From Sphaerospermopsis kisseleviana NIES-73 (GTDB lineage: Bacteria; Cyanobacteriota; Cyanobacteriia; Cyanobacteriales; Nostocaceae): a stretch of 64,000 nt of DNA. Under the pieces are notes generated by a model. That model was not told the origin of the DNA. It saw only the letters and a program-made list of their open reading frames with translations, and ran no database searches. Below are positions 46,331-54,361 of the stretch, piece after piece. Numbering within the stretch: position 1 is the stretch's first letter; every line of letters starts with the position of its first letter. The DNA is taken from positions 3,711,657 to 3,775,656 of the forward strand of contig NZ_AP018314.1 of the NCBI RefSeq assembly GCF_002368075.1, read 5' to 3'. Made by a program: the position numbers and the translations under genes.

Positions 46331-46542
46331 GCTGACTGAAGTGTAATTTGTTGTATACCAATAAATTCCGTCTCAAATTCTGGTTCTTTGTCTTCCAGCA
46401 GCATTTCAATTACTTCACGTAAATTTTGCTGTAATTCGTCTAATGTTTCTCCTTGAGAATGTGCTCCTGGAAAACCTGGAACATAACCAACATAAAGTTT
46501 TGTTTGTGGATCTCTTTCAATAATTGCGGTGAAAGTTTTCAT
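46327..46542 (-). CDS. hicB: HicB antitoxin
   Basis: A 71-residue HicB. The partially degraded RNase-H-like domain is seen in FTAIIERDPQTKLYVGYVPGFPGAHSQGETLDELQQNLREVIEMLLED. There is no separate C-terminal DNA-binding domain, as in short cyanobacterial forms. Here hicB precedes hicA, an order common in cyanobacteria. Confidence 0.92.
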   Translation of the reverse strand: MKTFTAIIERDPQTKLYVGYVPGFPGAHSQGETLDELQQNLREVIEMLLEDKEPEFETEFIGIQQITLQSA

Positions 46543-46578
46543 AGAATGTTATGTGAGATTATATGTTTTAATTGTAGA

Positions 46579-47091
46579 TTATTTTCGACTACTGCGACGG
46601 GTGGGTGTGGTTGGTGGTGGTGGTTCTTGAGATTTCAATTTTTCATCATCAGTGAGAAATTCTACATGAAACCCTTTTTCACTATAATAATACCAACCTA
46701 AGACGACAATACTGGCATCACCCATAGAGGTGTTTTGTACAGCTTGGTTGGGAAATGTAGCAGCTAACTTTTTCAATCCTTCTGTTTCCCATAATACAAT
46801 TTGTTCACGAAAAGCAGCCCAAGGACTTGTTTCATCAGCAGCAAAAATCATAATTTCTGCAAATTTTTCCGCCGATGTCCATTTATCGCCGGTTTTCGCT
46901 TGTGCAATGTGATTTCCGGTTTCAATAACTGTAGCTAAGGGAAGTATCAAAGTTGTTCCTTTTTTAATTTCTGTGTGAATTTTCTCATTTACAAGTTCAA
47001 AATCCCATTTATTATTACCCGCAGTTTCTTTACCTGGAACTTTTAACCAAACACATAATAAAGATGTATCTATTAATAAAACTTTTCTCAT
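46579..47091 (-). CDS. PIN-like protein paired with an ATPase
   Basis: A 170-residue protein. The acidic pattern fits a PIN-type nuclease: Asp in VLLIDTSLLCVWL, Glu in LATVIETGNHI, Asp in TSMGDASIVVLG and Asp in VEFLTDDEKL. The C-terminal tail is Pro/Arg-rich. The start MRKVLLIDTS is chosen from its position next to the first strand, 22 nt after the ATPase stop; a longer frame overlaps that gene. The family assignment is by motif only. Together with the upstream ATPase it may form a defence or toxin-like module. Confidence 0.65.
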   Translation of the reverse strand: MRKVLLIDTSLLCVWLKVPGKETAGNNKWDFELVNEKIHTEIKKGTTLILPLATVIETGNHIAQAKTGDKWTSAEKFAEIMIFAADETSPWAAFREQIVLWETEGLKKLAATFPNQAVQNTSMGDASIVVLGWYYYSEKGFHVEFLTDDEKLKSQEPPPPTTPTRRSSRK

Positions 47092-47113
47092 TTTTTTTAA
47101 ATTACTCCCCCAA

Positions 47114-48361
47114 TTATACACCATGAGAAAGACTACGTTCAATTGCGCCTTTTGTTGTCATTTGTCCCAAGGAATAAGAAGCAAATAATTTAGGGAAGTT
47201 TTCAATATCTTCTAATAAGGTAAGTTTACTTTCTCCGGTTTCTGAATCTCGATGTGCAACAACTACAAAAGGAACTATTTCTGAACCAAAAGCATCTAGT
47301 AAAGCTGGGTTATGGGTGGTTAGTAAAATATCAATATTGCGTTTACTGCCAATTTCTTTTAATATTTTTACTAATAATGCTGCACGGGAAGGATGTAAAC
47401 CATTATCTATTTCTTCAATGACAATTTGACTACCTTCAGGACGGGTTAATAATGCTGTGAGAATTGCTAAAAATCGCAATGTTCCATCTGACATACTTCT
47501 AGCATCAATTTCTGTAATTTCTCCTGGTTTCCATTCTTCTTGACAGTACAGCATTGCATCTGTTTTTAGTCTTCCTACTGGTTCAGACCATACTTTTTTA
47601 ATATCACCTTCTGGTAAATATTTAATATATTCAGATAGGGTATTTTCAACTTCTGATTTTTTATCGTCTGGTAATGCTGCTAATACTCCAGCAATATTTG
47701 AACCATCGCTTTCTAGGTTTTCAGAAAGTCGGGAATAGTCACGCATTGTAGATGGAATGGGATTAATAAATAATATATTTTCTAAATTAGATACCACAAA
47801 CTCTTGAACTTTCTTTTTTGCTGGTAAAAATATATCTTTAACCTCTTTACTAAAAACCATATTACCACCTTTATTAGTGTTATCTATAATCTTGTTTGCA
47901 TATAAATCACTAAGACTAAAACTACTACCTGTATTATTGAGATTACTTCTATTGTTGTGTCCTGTCTTTAAAGTAAACTTTTTTAAGTAAATCCCTTGTT
48001 CGTGATAATATAAATCACTGTCAATATCTTCTTGTAGTATTTGACAATCAGGTAATGTTTGTATTTTCAAATTATATAAATAATCATCATCTTCACCTCC
48101 AAGTAACGCCTTTAAAGTAAACTCATTTACACCTTTCCTTGCAGCACCTTCAACACCACCACGAATAGCAGGAAGTGTTTTATCTCCTGCTAAAGCTGTT
48201 TCAATATTTTCACCATTAGCTATTCTTTGTAAAAATTCTAATGCTTCAACCACATTAGACTTACCACTTGCATTAGTTCCAATAAGCACAGTTAAAGGAT
48301 CAAGGGGAAGTTCAGCATAACGGAAACTTTTCCAATTTTCGAGAATCAGTTTTTTCAGCAT
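47114..48361 (-). CDS. AAA15/OLD-like ATPase
   Basis: A 415-residue SMC/ABC-type ATPase. The N-terminus MLKKLILENWKSFRYAELPLDPLTVLIGTNASGKSNVVEALEFLQ carries Walker A. The C-terminal half has the signature-like MSDGTLRFLAILTALL, Walker B VIEEIDNGLHPS, and LLTTHNPALLDAFG. No TOPRIM domain follows, so it is shorter than OLD nucleases. Such ATPases act as sensors in defence modules with a separate effector gene, and the downstream PIN-like gene is a candidate effector. ATG at MLKKL is preferred over a TTG 12 nt earlier. Confidence 0.82.
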   Translation of the reverse strand: MLKKLILENWKSFRYAELPLDPLTVLIGTNASGKSNVVEALEFLQRIANGENIETALAGDKTLPAIRGGVEGAARKGVNEFTLKALLGGEDDDYLYNLKIQTLPDCQILQEDIDSDLYYHEQGIYLKKFTLKTGHNNRSNLNNTGSSFSLSDLYANKIIDNTNKGGNMVFSKEVKDIFLPAKKKVQEFVVSNLENILFINPIPSTMRDYSRLSENLESDGSNIAGVLAALPDDKKSEVENTLSEYIKYLPEGDIKKVWSEPVGRLKTDAMLYCQEEWKPGEITEIDARSMSDGTLRFLAILTALLTRPEGSQIVIEEIDNGLHPSRAALLVKILKEIGSKRNIDILLTTHNPALLDAFGSEIVPFVVVAHRDSETGESKLTLLEDIENFPKLFASYSLGQMTTKGAIERSLSHGV

Positions 48362-48692
48362 AATTAACAACAAATATATTTTAGTGATTTAATCATTGTA
48401 ATATAAATCAAATGTTTTTATTCTATGTCAGTGTTTCTGGTTTATGGTGTTACTCCTAATCTTTAAGTATATGTTTGGTTGATAACATTTTTATTTGTTA
48501 TAGCAAATTATTACATAATAATACTTATTTAAAAACATGGTTGATGATTTTATGGGGTAATGGAGGCGATCGCTTAAAGTTGTTGATGTTTAATTTTTTT
48601 TTCTCACGCAGAGACGCAGAGGCGCAGAGAGAGACACAAAGAGAGATTATCGGTTATTATAGACAAAAACAGGGTTATAGAGATAACATCTT
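48362..48692. other. Intergenic region with CGCAGAGACGCAGAG repeat
   Basis: Divergent promoter space between the ATPase and the kinase gene. It holds a GCGATCGC site (about 48567) and a CTCACGCAGAGACGCAGAGG-type tract (48603-48645), but no gene. Confidence 0.6.
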
Positions 48693-50015
48693 ATGATTGG
48701 TAAGATTCTCCGTCAACGTTACCAAATTATCAAACAATTAGGTGCAGGTGGGTTTGGGGAAACTTACCTTGCAGAAGATTTAGATATTCCTGTTACTCCT
48801 AAACCGGTTTGTGTCGTTAAACGGTTACAACCTACGGTTATTGATCCAGAAATTATTAGATTATTTGAACAGGAAGCACAAATATTATATCAATTAGGAC
48901 AAAATCACGATCAAATTCCTAAATTGTATGCTTATTTTCAGGAAGGTCAAAATTTTTATTTGATTCAAGAATTTATTGATGGATATGATTTAACTCAAGA
49001 AATAACACCTGGTAAAAACTTGAGTGAAGGTGATGTAATTCAACTTTTGCGAGATGTTTTAGAAATATTGGTTTATGTCCATGAAAATAAGGTGATTCAT
49101 CGGGATATTAAACCTGCAAATATTATGCGGCGGAAGGATGGGAACTTAGTATTAATTGATTTTGGGGTGGTGAAACAAATTAATACTACTATTGCCATGA
49201 AATCAGGGTTAACAAGTAAAACTGTAGGTGTTGGTACTCATGGGTATATGCCACCAGAACAGGGTTTTGGTAAGCCTAAATATAGTAGTGATATTTATGC
49301 TTTAGGAATGACAACCATTGAAGGATTAACTGGAATTTCTCCTAATACGTTATCAGAAGATGAGGAAGGAGAAATCATTTGGACTAATTTGGTTTCAGTT
49401 AGTCATCAATTAGAGAATTTTATTAATAAAATGGTGCGTTATGATTGGCGACAACGTTATAAAGTTGCCAAGGAAGCATTAGAAGAATTAAATCAAGTTT
49501 TTTCAACTGTTAAACAACAGAATAGACAGTCATTAACACAAAATCAGTCCAGTGAATATTGGTTTAAACAAGGAGTTAAATTATTTGATCCAGAAAGGTA
49601 TGAAGAAGCAATTTCATCCTTTGATAAGGCAATTGCTATTCAACATGACAAACATGAAGCCTGGTTTTGCAGAGGTTATTGCCTAAATAAGTTAAAAAAA
49701 CATGAAGAAGCAATCTCATCTTTTGATCAAGCCATTGCTATTAAAACTGACTTCTACAAAGCTTGGTATAACCGTGGTAATTCCCTATACAATTTAGAAA
49801 GATATCAAGAAGCAATTTCATCTTATAAAAAAGCTATTACCATTCAACCTGACTATGCTAATGCTTGGAATGGCCGCGCTAATTCCTTATGGTGTCTAGG
49901 AAGGTACGAAGAAGCACTAAAATGTTATGAAAAGGCAATTAGTATTCAACCAGATGATGAACTTTATATCAATAATCGTAATGATTTATTAAAACAATTA
50001 GGGCGTTCCAGTTAG
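48693..50015 (+). CDS. Serine/threonine protein kinase with TPR repeats
   Basis: A 440-residue Hanks-type kinase. The glycine loop is LGAGGFGETYLAED, with Lys43 in CVVKRLQ, catalytic Asp138 in HRDIKPANIMRR, the metal-binding DFGVVK and the activation-segment GTHGYMPPEQ. From about residue 285, four tetratricopeptide repeats follow (SEYWFKQGVKLFDPERYEEAISSFDKAIAI and similar units). No membrane segment is seen, so it is probably cytosolic and recruited by its TPRs. Kinase-TPR fusions are common in filamentous cyanobacteria; the target is unknown. Confidence 0.93.
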   Translation: MIGKILRQRYQIIKQLGAGGFGETYLAEDLDIPVTPKPVCVVKRLQPTVIDPEIIRLFEQEAQILYQLGQNHDQIPKLYAYFQEGQNFYLIQEFIDGYDLTQEITPGKNLSEGDVIQLLRDVLEILVYVHENKVIHRDIKPANIMRRKDGNLVLIDFGVVKQINTTIAMKSGLTSKTVGVGTHGYMPPEQGFGKPKYSSDIYALGMTTIEGLTGISPNTLSEDEEGEIIWTNLVSVSHQLENFINKMVRYDWRQRYKVAKEALEELNQVFSTVKQQNRQSLTQNQSSEYWFKQGVKLFDPERYEEAISSFDKAIAIQHDKHEAWFCRGYCLNKLKKHEEAISSFDQAIAIKTDFYKAWYNRGNSLYNLERYQEAISSYKKAITIQPDYANAWNGRANSLWCLGRYEEALKCYEKAISIQPDDELYINNRNDLLKQLGRSS

Positions 50016-50035
50016 TAAATTGCAGTAAAGAAATT

Positions 50036-50322
50036 ATGTTAAATTATACCATCAGTTCCGGCAATATCTTTCAAGATTTAGGTTTTGCAAATGCAGAAGA
50101 AAAACTAGCCAAAGTTAAATTAGCTTCTGTCATTGCCGATATTTTAAAACAACAACAAATCACACCAAAGCTGGACAAATTTTAGGTTTATAACTTGCAC
50201 AAGTCAATAATTTAAGTAACGGTATTCTCAAAGAATTTACCATTGAAAATTTATTAAGTTTTTTAATAAAATTGGCTCAAAATGTAGAAATAATGGTAAC
50301 AAATCAACACACGGAAACCTAG
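50036..50322 (+). pseudogene. XRE/HigA-like antitoxin, frameshift plus stop
   Basis: From ATG the frame reads MLNYTISSGNIFQDLGFANA, EEKLAKVKLASVIADILKQQQ, then shifts near 50160. The next frame gives TKAGQILGL, a TAA, then LAQVNNLSNGILKEFTIENLLSFLIKLAQNVEI to a TAG. Put together this is a HigA-type helix-turn-helix protein (T-x-x-x-A-x-x-L-G-x-x-x-x-x-V-S-x-L). One frameshift and one nonsense codon inactivate it. No HigB-like toxin is adjacent. Confidence 0.75.
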
Positions 50323-50333
50323 AGGATAAACTA

Positions 50334-50579
50334 ATGCGTGAAATCAAATGTAACTTTTGCGGAAGTCCCCATTATGAACAACGCCAAATTGATTATTTAT
50401 ATCGCCATCAAGGACAATATTTATTAGTTCCTAATACTCCGGTGCAAATTTGTCTTGATTGTGGCATGATTTATTATGATGCCAAAATTTTGAAGAAAAT
50501 TGAACAGTATTTTTTTGACATCTATCAAAATCATCAACAACCTGATGAATATTTATCTATTCCTACTAAGGTTTTTTGA
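50334..50579 (+). CDS. YgiT-type zinc finger protein
   Basis: An 81-residue protein with two CxxC pairs (KCNFCGSPHYEQ and QICLDCGMIYYDAK) and the VPNTPVQ strand, matching the zinc-binding N-terminal half of MqsA/YgiT. The cysteines are intact here, unlike in the MqsA-like protein near 42.9 kb. Its usual DUF4258 or MqsR partner is missing. It lies 11 nt after the HTH pseudogene and 32 nt before the interrupted CopG-type gene, within a decaying TA cluster. Confidence 0.75.
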   Translation: MREIKCNFCGSPHYEQRQIDYLYRHQGQYLLVPNTPVQICLDCGMIYYDAKILKKIEQYFFDIYQNHQQPDEYLSIPTKVF

Positions 50580-50611
50580 TAAGTGAAATAATTAGGTAAA
50601 TTAGGAAATAT

Positions 50612-50944
50612 ATGCAAGCTGAAGAGTTTGATACTAAATTTGACAATGATGAAGATATCACTGAGTTTTTAGACCTATATCAAGCACGTCGTCCCAGTTA
50701 TGAACAAAAAAGAGTGAATATTGATTTTCCTGTGTGGATGATAGAAGCATTGGAAAAAGAAGCAAAACGTTTAGGTGTCACTTCTGATTCTATACAGGAC
50801 TTACGCAAAAGGAAACGAAAGTAGGGGTAATTCATGAATTACCCCTACGCAAGAATAAGGTTTTCAGTCACATCTTGCGTAAGTCCTACTATAATTAAAT
50901 TATGGCTTGCTGAACGTCTTGATAAAAAGGTAATTACTGGTTAG
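50612..50944 (+). pseudogene. CopG/RHH-type antitoxin interrupted by a miniature element
   Basis: The intact part encodes MQAEEFDTKFDNDEDITEFL, then KRVNIDFPVWMIEALEKEAKRLGVTSDSI, a ribbon-helix-helix antitoxin. After codon 61 the frame enters a 94-bp inverted-repeat element and stops early (QDLRKRKRK). Beyond the element and its duplicated CTATA, the original frame resumes as IKLWLAERLDKKVITG and ends at TAG. The restored protein has 77 residues. The toxin partner is absent. The truncated 70-residue protein lacks the second half of its DNA-binding helix and is probably non-functional. Confidence 0.88.
50795..50888. mobile_element. 94-bp MITE, copy B, with 5-bp target duplication
   Basis: The ends CAGGACTTACGCAA and TTGCGTAAGTCCTA are inverted repeats (13 of 14 match). 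The flanking pentamer CTATA is present at 50790-50794 and 50889-50893, a clean target-site duplication. The internal sequence matches copy A at 3392-3480. It carries no protein gene and would need a transposase from elsewhere. Confidence 0.92.
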
Positions 50945-51034
50945 TTTCATTAGTTATGAAACAACAAAAATGTTCCATTTTTAGGTTATGCTAGGAATTA
51001 AATACAATCATTAGACTAACAAACTGAGGTAAAA

Positions 51035-51295
51035 ATGACAGATTTAGAAATACATGAAAAAATTAAACAACAAATATCCCAACTTCCACCAGAACAACTT
51101 TCCTTATTAAGTGAATTTCTCGACTCTCTCCTCACCAAAAACACCGTAAACCAAAAGCAATTACTCCGTATTTCTCCTATAAAAAGAGGCAAAAAAGCAG
51201 GTGATTTGTTACAGTATGCGGGAACTTGGCAAGGTGATGATTTAGAAGATTGTTTGCGTTTTGTTCAAGAAACCCGTTCTCAAACGCAGTTTTAA
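51035..51295 (+). CDS. Antitoxin-like protein upstream of a PIN toxin
   Basis: An 86-residue protein. The N-terminal helical part (IHEKIKQQISQLPPEQLSLLSEFLDSLL) and a C-terminal AGDLLQYAGTWQGDDLEDCLRFVQETR resemble antitoxins that precede VapC genes in cyanobacteria. It lies 15 nt upstream of the PIN gene. AGGTAAAA precedes the ATG. Confidence 0.75.
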   Translation: MTDLEIHEKIKQQISQLPPEQLSLLSEFLDSLLTKNTVNQKQLLRISPIKRGKKAGDLLQYAGTWQGDDLEDCLRFVQETRSQTQF

Positions 51296-51310
51296 TTTTT
51301 ATTACTATCT

Positions 51311-51757
51311 ATGTCTTATTTACTGGATACTAACCACTGTAGTTACATTATCAACGGTAATCCTCAAGTTACCAATATCTTAAAATCCTATGCTGGTTTA
51401 ACAATTGGTGTGAGTATTATAACATATTCTGAACTGCTATATATGACAGAAAAATCAGAACTAAAATATCAAAATCTTAGTGCAGTTCAGAAATTTTTAT
51501 CTCAAGTCGATCTGTATTTTCTGGATGAAGAAACAGCTATTATTTACAGTCGTCTCAAAGCATCTGTTTTTAATTATTTTGCACCCAAAGAAAAAAGCAA
51601 ACGTCGTAGTTTCAAAATTGAAAATCTGGGATTTAGTGATCATGATCTTTGGATAGCAGCAACAGCTATTCAATACAATCTTACTCTAGTTTCTGCTGAT
51701 AGCGATTTTAGGCGCATTCATGAAGTAGAGAATTTTTCCCTAGAATCATGGATATAA
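51311..51757 (+). CDS. vapC: PIN domain toxin (VapC-like)
   Basis: A 148-residue PIN-domain ribonuclease. Its metal-binding acids are in MSYLLDTNHCSYII (Asp), ITYSELLYM (Glu), GFSDHDLWIAATAI (Asp) and LVSADSDFRRI (Asp). All four are present, so the toxin looks intact. It forms a two-gene module with the antitoxin-like gene just upstream. Confidence 0.9.
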   Translation: MSYLLDTNHCSYIINGNPQVTNILKSYAGLTIGVSIITYSELLYMTEKSELKYQNLSAVQKFLSQVDLYFLDEETAIIYSRLKASVFNYFAPKEKSKRRSFKIENLGFSDHDLWIAATAIQYNLTLVSADSDFRRIHEVENFSLESWI

Positions 51758-51834
51758 AATGATGAAGCATTACGAAAAGCGCCTCTACTCAAGAGATTAA
51801 CAAAAAATCACACTTTTTTATCCTCAAACAAATC

Positions 51835-52932
51835 TCACCTTACCTCTAAACCTTCCTTAACTTCACCCACAATACCATCAACATCATCAACCTTCTTCAA
51901 CTCCCCCGCTTTCCAACTATCAGCAATATCCTTAATAAAACTAGCAATAGGAATCGCTACCAACAAACCTAAAACCCCGCCTAATTTCGCCCCAATTAAT
52001 AAAGAAATTACCACCCAAACAGGATTTAAACCTGTTAAATTTCCTAACAATCTCGGAGCGACAATATTAGAATTAATTTGATCAATTGCTACAGCTATAG
52101 CCGCAACTTCTACCCCTTCCCAAAAGTTCTCTAAAGCTACCAACAAACTCACAATACCAATACCTATTCCCGTACCAAAAGGGAAAAGAGAGAAAAACCC
52201 AATTGCAATACCAAATAATAACGCTAAAGGAATCCTTAAAGCCACAAATGCTAAAGTAACTGTGACAGCTAAAATCGCTCCTAAAGTCGCTTGTCCAATA
52301 AAATAATTTTGGAAATCTTCTTTTAATAAAGCTCTCACTTTTATGCTAATATAACTGGGAAACCATTGGTAAATACCATCCCATAATTTTTCACCATTTA
52401 ATATTAGGTAAATAGTTAAAACGATAGCTAAAAGAAAATTCACTAAAAATCCAATAGTATCAAAAGCAAAACCCAAAATTTTACCGGTAAAAGATTGAAA
52501 TTGACTGGAAATTTTTTCTAACAACTGCGTAGCTAAACCACTAATATTAACAGGTAAATCTTGTTGTGTAGCTGCCCAATTTAAAAAAGCTTGTAATTGT
52601 TGAGTTCCTGAATCTATCCAAACAGGAAGAATATTAACTAATTCGTTGAGTTGTTGAAAAATCAAAGGTACTAAAATTACACCAACTGCTCCTAAAATTA
52701 CTATTGCTAAAAGCAGCACTCCTGCAATAGCTAAATTACGTGGTACTCCCTTTTGATTGAAAAATTTGATGGGATAGTCTAAAACAAAAGATAATAAAAT
52801 AGCGACAGAAACAACGCTTACCAAAGGTTGAAAATATTGGACAACCTGAATTAATAACCATCCGTTCAGAATGATCAGAGGAAAAGCCAAACCAAAAGTT
52901 AACCAGCGGGGAAGTTTATTTACTATTTGCAT
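51835..52932 (-). CDS. AI-2E family permease (PerM-like)
   Basis: A 365-residue polytopic membrane protein with about eight helices. Family landmarks are LSFVLDYPIKFF, a periplasmic helical region (IFQQLNELVNILPVWIDSG), IYLILNGEKLWDGIYQWFPS, and the C-terminal VAIDQINSNIVAPRLLGNLTGLNPVWVVISLLIGAKLGGVLGLLVAIPIA. The substrate is unknown; AI-2 transport was shown for one family member only. The acidic C-terminal tail is variable. Confidence 0.9.
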   Translation of the reverse strand: MQIVNKLPRWLTFGLAFPLIILNGWLLIQVVQYFQPLVSVVSVAILLSFVLDYPIKFFNQKGVPRNLAIAGVLLLAIVILGAVGVILVPLIFQQLNELVNILPVWIDSGTQQLQAFLNWAATQQDLPVNISGLATQLLEKISSQFQSFTGKILGFAFDTIGFLVNFLLAIVLTIYLILNGEKLWDGIYQWFPSYISIKVRALLKEDFQNYFIGQATLGAILAVTVTLAFVALRIPLALLFGIAIGFFSLFPFGTGIGIGIVSLLVALENFWEGVEVAAIAVAIDQINSNIVAPRLLGNLTGLNPVWVVISLLIGAKLGGVLGLLVAIPIASFIKDIADSWKAGELKKVDDVDGIVGEVKEGLEVR

Positions 52933-52978
52933 AAAATACTATGATGATTCTCTCTACAATTTCTAAATAATTTCTTCT

Positions 52979-53006
52979 GTCACCTGTCACCTGTCACCTG
53001 TCACCT
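52979..53006. repeat. CACCTGT heptamer array forming a gene end
   Basis: Four CACCTGT units. On the minus strand their GGTGACAGGTGA phrase supplies the last three codons and the stop of the Nudix gene. Confidence 0.8.
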
Positions 53007-53425
53007 ACTATAAAATCAAGCATAATCCGTTGATGAATAATTCCTAAAGGTCTAAATTCTCCAGCTATTGCCGAATAACAACTACCCCTTTCAATATCTT
53101 CCCTTGTTAATAATCCCATATCCCAACCTTCATTTAAAACCAGTTGATCTAATCCTACTAATAATGGTGCTTGAAAAACATAACGAATAACTCTCTCATC
53201 GGAATAGATTCCAAATTTAACAAAAGAAGGTAACTCATAACTGATTTCTTCTTTTACTTCCCGCACCAGTGCTATTTCTGGGGTTTCATCTGCTTCTAAA
53301 TGTCCACCGAATAAACCCCAACACCCAGCAGCAGCTATGGTGGGGATATTGTCCCGTAGCTGCATGAGATATTTATTGTCTTGGTAGAGAATAACAATCG
53401 CTACTTGTGGAATTTGATCATTCAT
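52994..53425 (-). CDS. Nudix hydrolase
   Basis: A 143-residue pyrophosphohydrolase. The Nudix box GHLEADETPEIALVREVKEEI (G-x5-E-x7-R-E-x2-E-E) is read across about residues 40-60, preceded by CWGLFGG. Substrate not deducible. The last codons (G-D-R and stop) come from a heptamer repeat, so the native C-terminus has been replaced or trimmed. It runs in the same direction as the downstream permease gene but is separated from it by the repeat. Confidence 0.9.
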   Translation of the reverse strand: MNDQIPQVAIVILYQDNKYLMQLRDNIPTIAAAGCWGLFGGHLEADETPEIALVREVKEEISYELPSFVKFGIYSDERVIRYVFQAPLLVGLDQLVLNEGWDMGLLTREDIERGSCYSAIAGEFRPLGIIHQRIMLDFIVGDR

Positions 53426-53442
53426 ATATTATTCTTCCTCTA

Positions 53443-53865
53443 TTATTCTTCCTCTAAGTAAACTTCCCCAAACTCTTGCCCAGCCAAGGGAATACTTTTG
53501 TATCTTACCTTACCCTTTAATACTACCTCTTGTCCCACCTTTAAATTACTTTGATTAGTTACAACCCAAATTTTACCGCTGGCATCAGCAATTTGATATG
53601 CTTGCTGCTTGAGCAAAGGAGCGTGTTTTTCTATCTTTCCTTGGATGTAAACAGTAGCTTGATTATCCTGTGCTGGTTTAATTTCCTGAATTGGTGTAAC
53701 ATTTGCGCCAATCCTCAGATTTTGTAAATTCATTTCACCAGGTTTACCGTTAGCACAACTACACAGTCCCACTACCAAAAAAAAAGCTAATCCTTGATGA
53801 AAAGATTGCAAAGAAGTACGTTGTATTTGTTGTTGAACAGCACGCAATTGAGAGAATTTTTGCAT
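53443..53865 (-). CDS. OB-fold-like lipoprotein, hypothetical
   Basis: A 140-residue protein with a hydrophobic segment and lipobox (FFLVVGLCSC, about residue 37), so probably an exported lipoprotein. The mature part (ATVYIQGKIEKHAPLLKQQAYQIADASGKIWVVTNQS, then VGQEVVLKGKVRY) has the strand pattern of an OB-fold of the tRNA-anti-like type. The role is unknown. It is 17 nt upstream of the Nudix gene on the same strand. Confidence 0.7.
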   Translation of the reverse strand: MQKFSQLRAVQQQIQRTSLQSFHQGLAFFLVVGLCSCANGKPGEMNLQNLRIGANVTPIQEIKPAQDNQATVYIQGKIEKHAPLLKQQAYQIADASGKIWVVTNQSNLKVGQEVVLKGKVRYKSIPLAGQEFGEVYLEEE

Positions 53866-54112
53866 TAATCCTTACCTTGTTACCAGTTTCTTCAAGTTTC
53901 TATTAATACTAGCTATGTTGCACTGATAAAAAAAGGCTTGAGGTCATCCTTTTATTCTTTATCCTTCAGTTGACGCAGTTAATCTGAGAAAATAGTTAAG
54001 GCAATAGGCGACTGGTGATTGGTGATTGGTGACAGTAAAAAGGCAAAAGGCAAAAGGCAAGAGGCAAGAGGCAAGAGGCAGGAGGTAAATATTTCTCCCC
54101 AGTCCCCAGTCC
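53866..54112. other. Intergenic with heptamer repeats
   Basis: The left part is promoter-like AT-rich DNA. From about 54005 it holds GATTGGT, GGCAAAA/GGCAAGA and CCCCAGT units, which lead directly into the miniature element that follows. No gene. Confidence 0.6.
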
Positions 54113-54319
54113 CTCACAGGGGTAGGTTTTTAATATTATCTGTTGAGGCAGGACTAGGAAGACAAGGAGGGAAAGTAGACAAGGAAGATTTTCTCCGCAC
54201 AATAGTCTTTTTGTTACCAATATAATATGATTTTGTACGGTTTTCCTCCCTTGTCCACTGTCCTTCCTTGTCCCCCAAGTCTTGCCCTCACGACAATGTA
54301 AAATACCTACCCTTGTGAG
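54113..54319. repeat. 207-bp MITE-like element, copy 1
   Basis: The ends CTCACAGGGGTAGGT and ACCTACCCTTGTGAG are inverted repeats. The interior has GGAAGACAAGGAGGGAAAG, ACAAGGAAGATTTT, CAATAGTCTTTTTG and CCTCCCTTGTCC. A second, longer copy in the opposite orientation lies at 58221-58461. Short frames inside it are not genes. Confidence 0.85.
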
Positions 54320-54361
54320 GTCCCCAGTCCCCAGTCCCCAGTCCCCAATAACTAATAACTA

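Noticed and set aside
54019-54225. 68-residue open frame
   Set aside because: It runs through heptamer repeats and the miniature element; it has no protein-like features.
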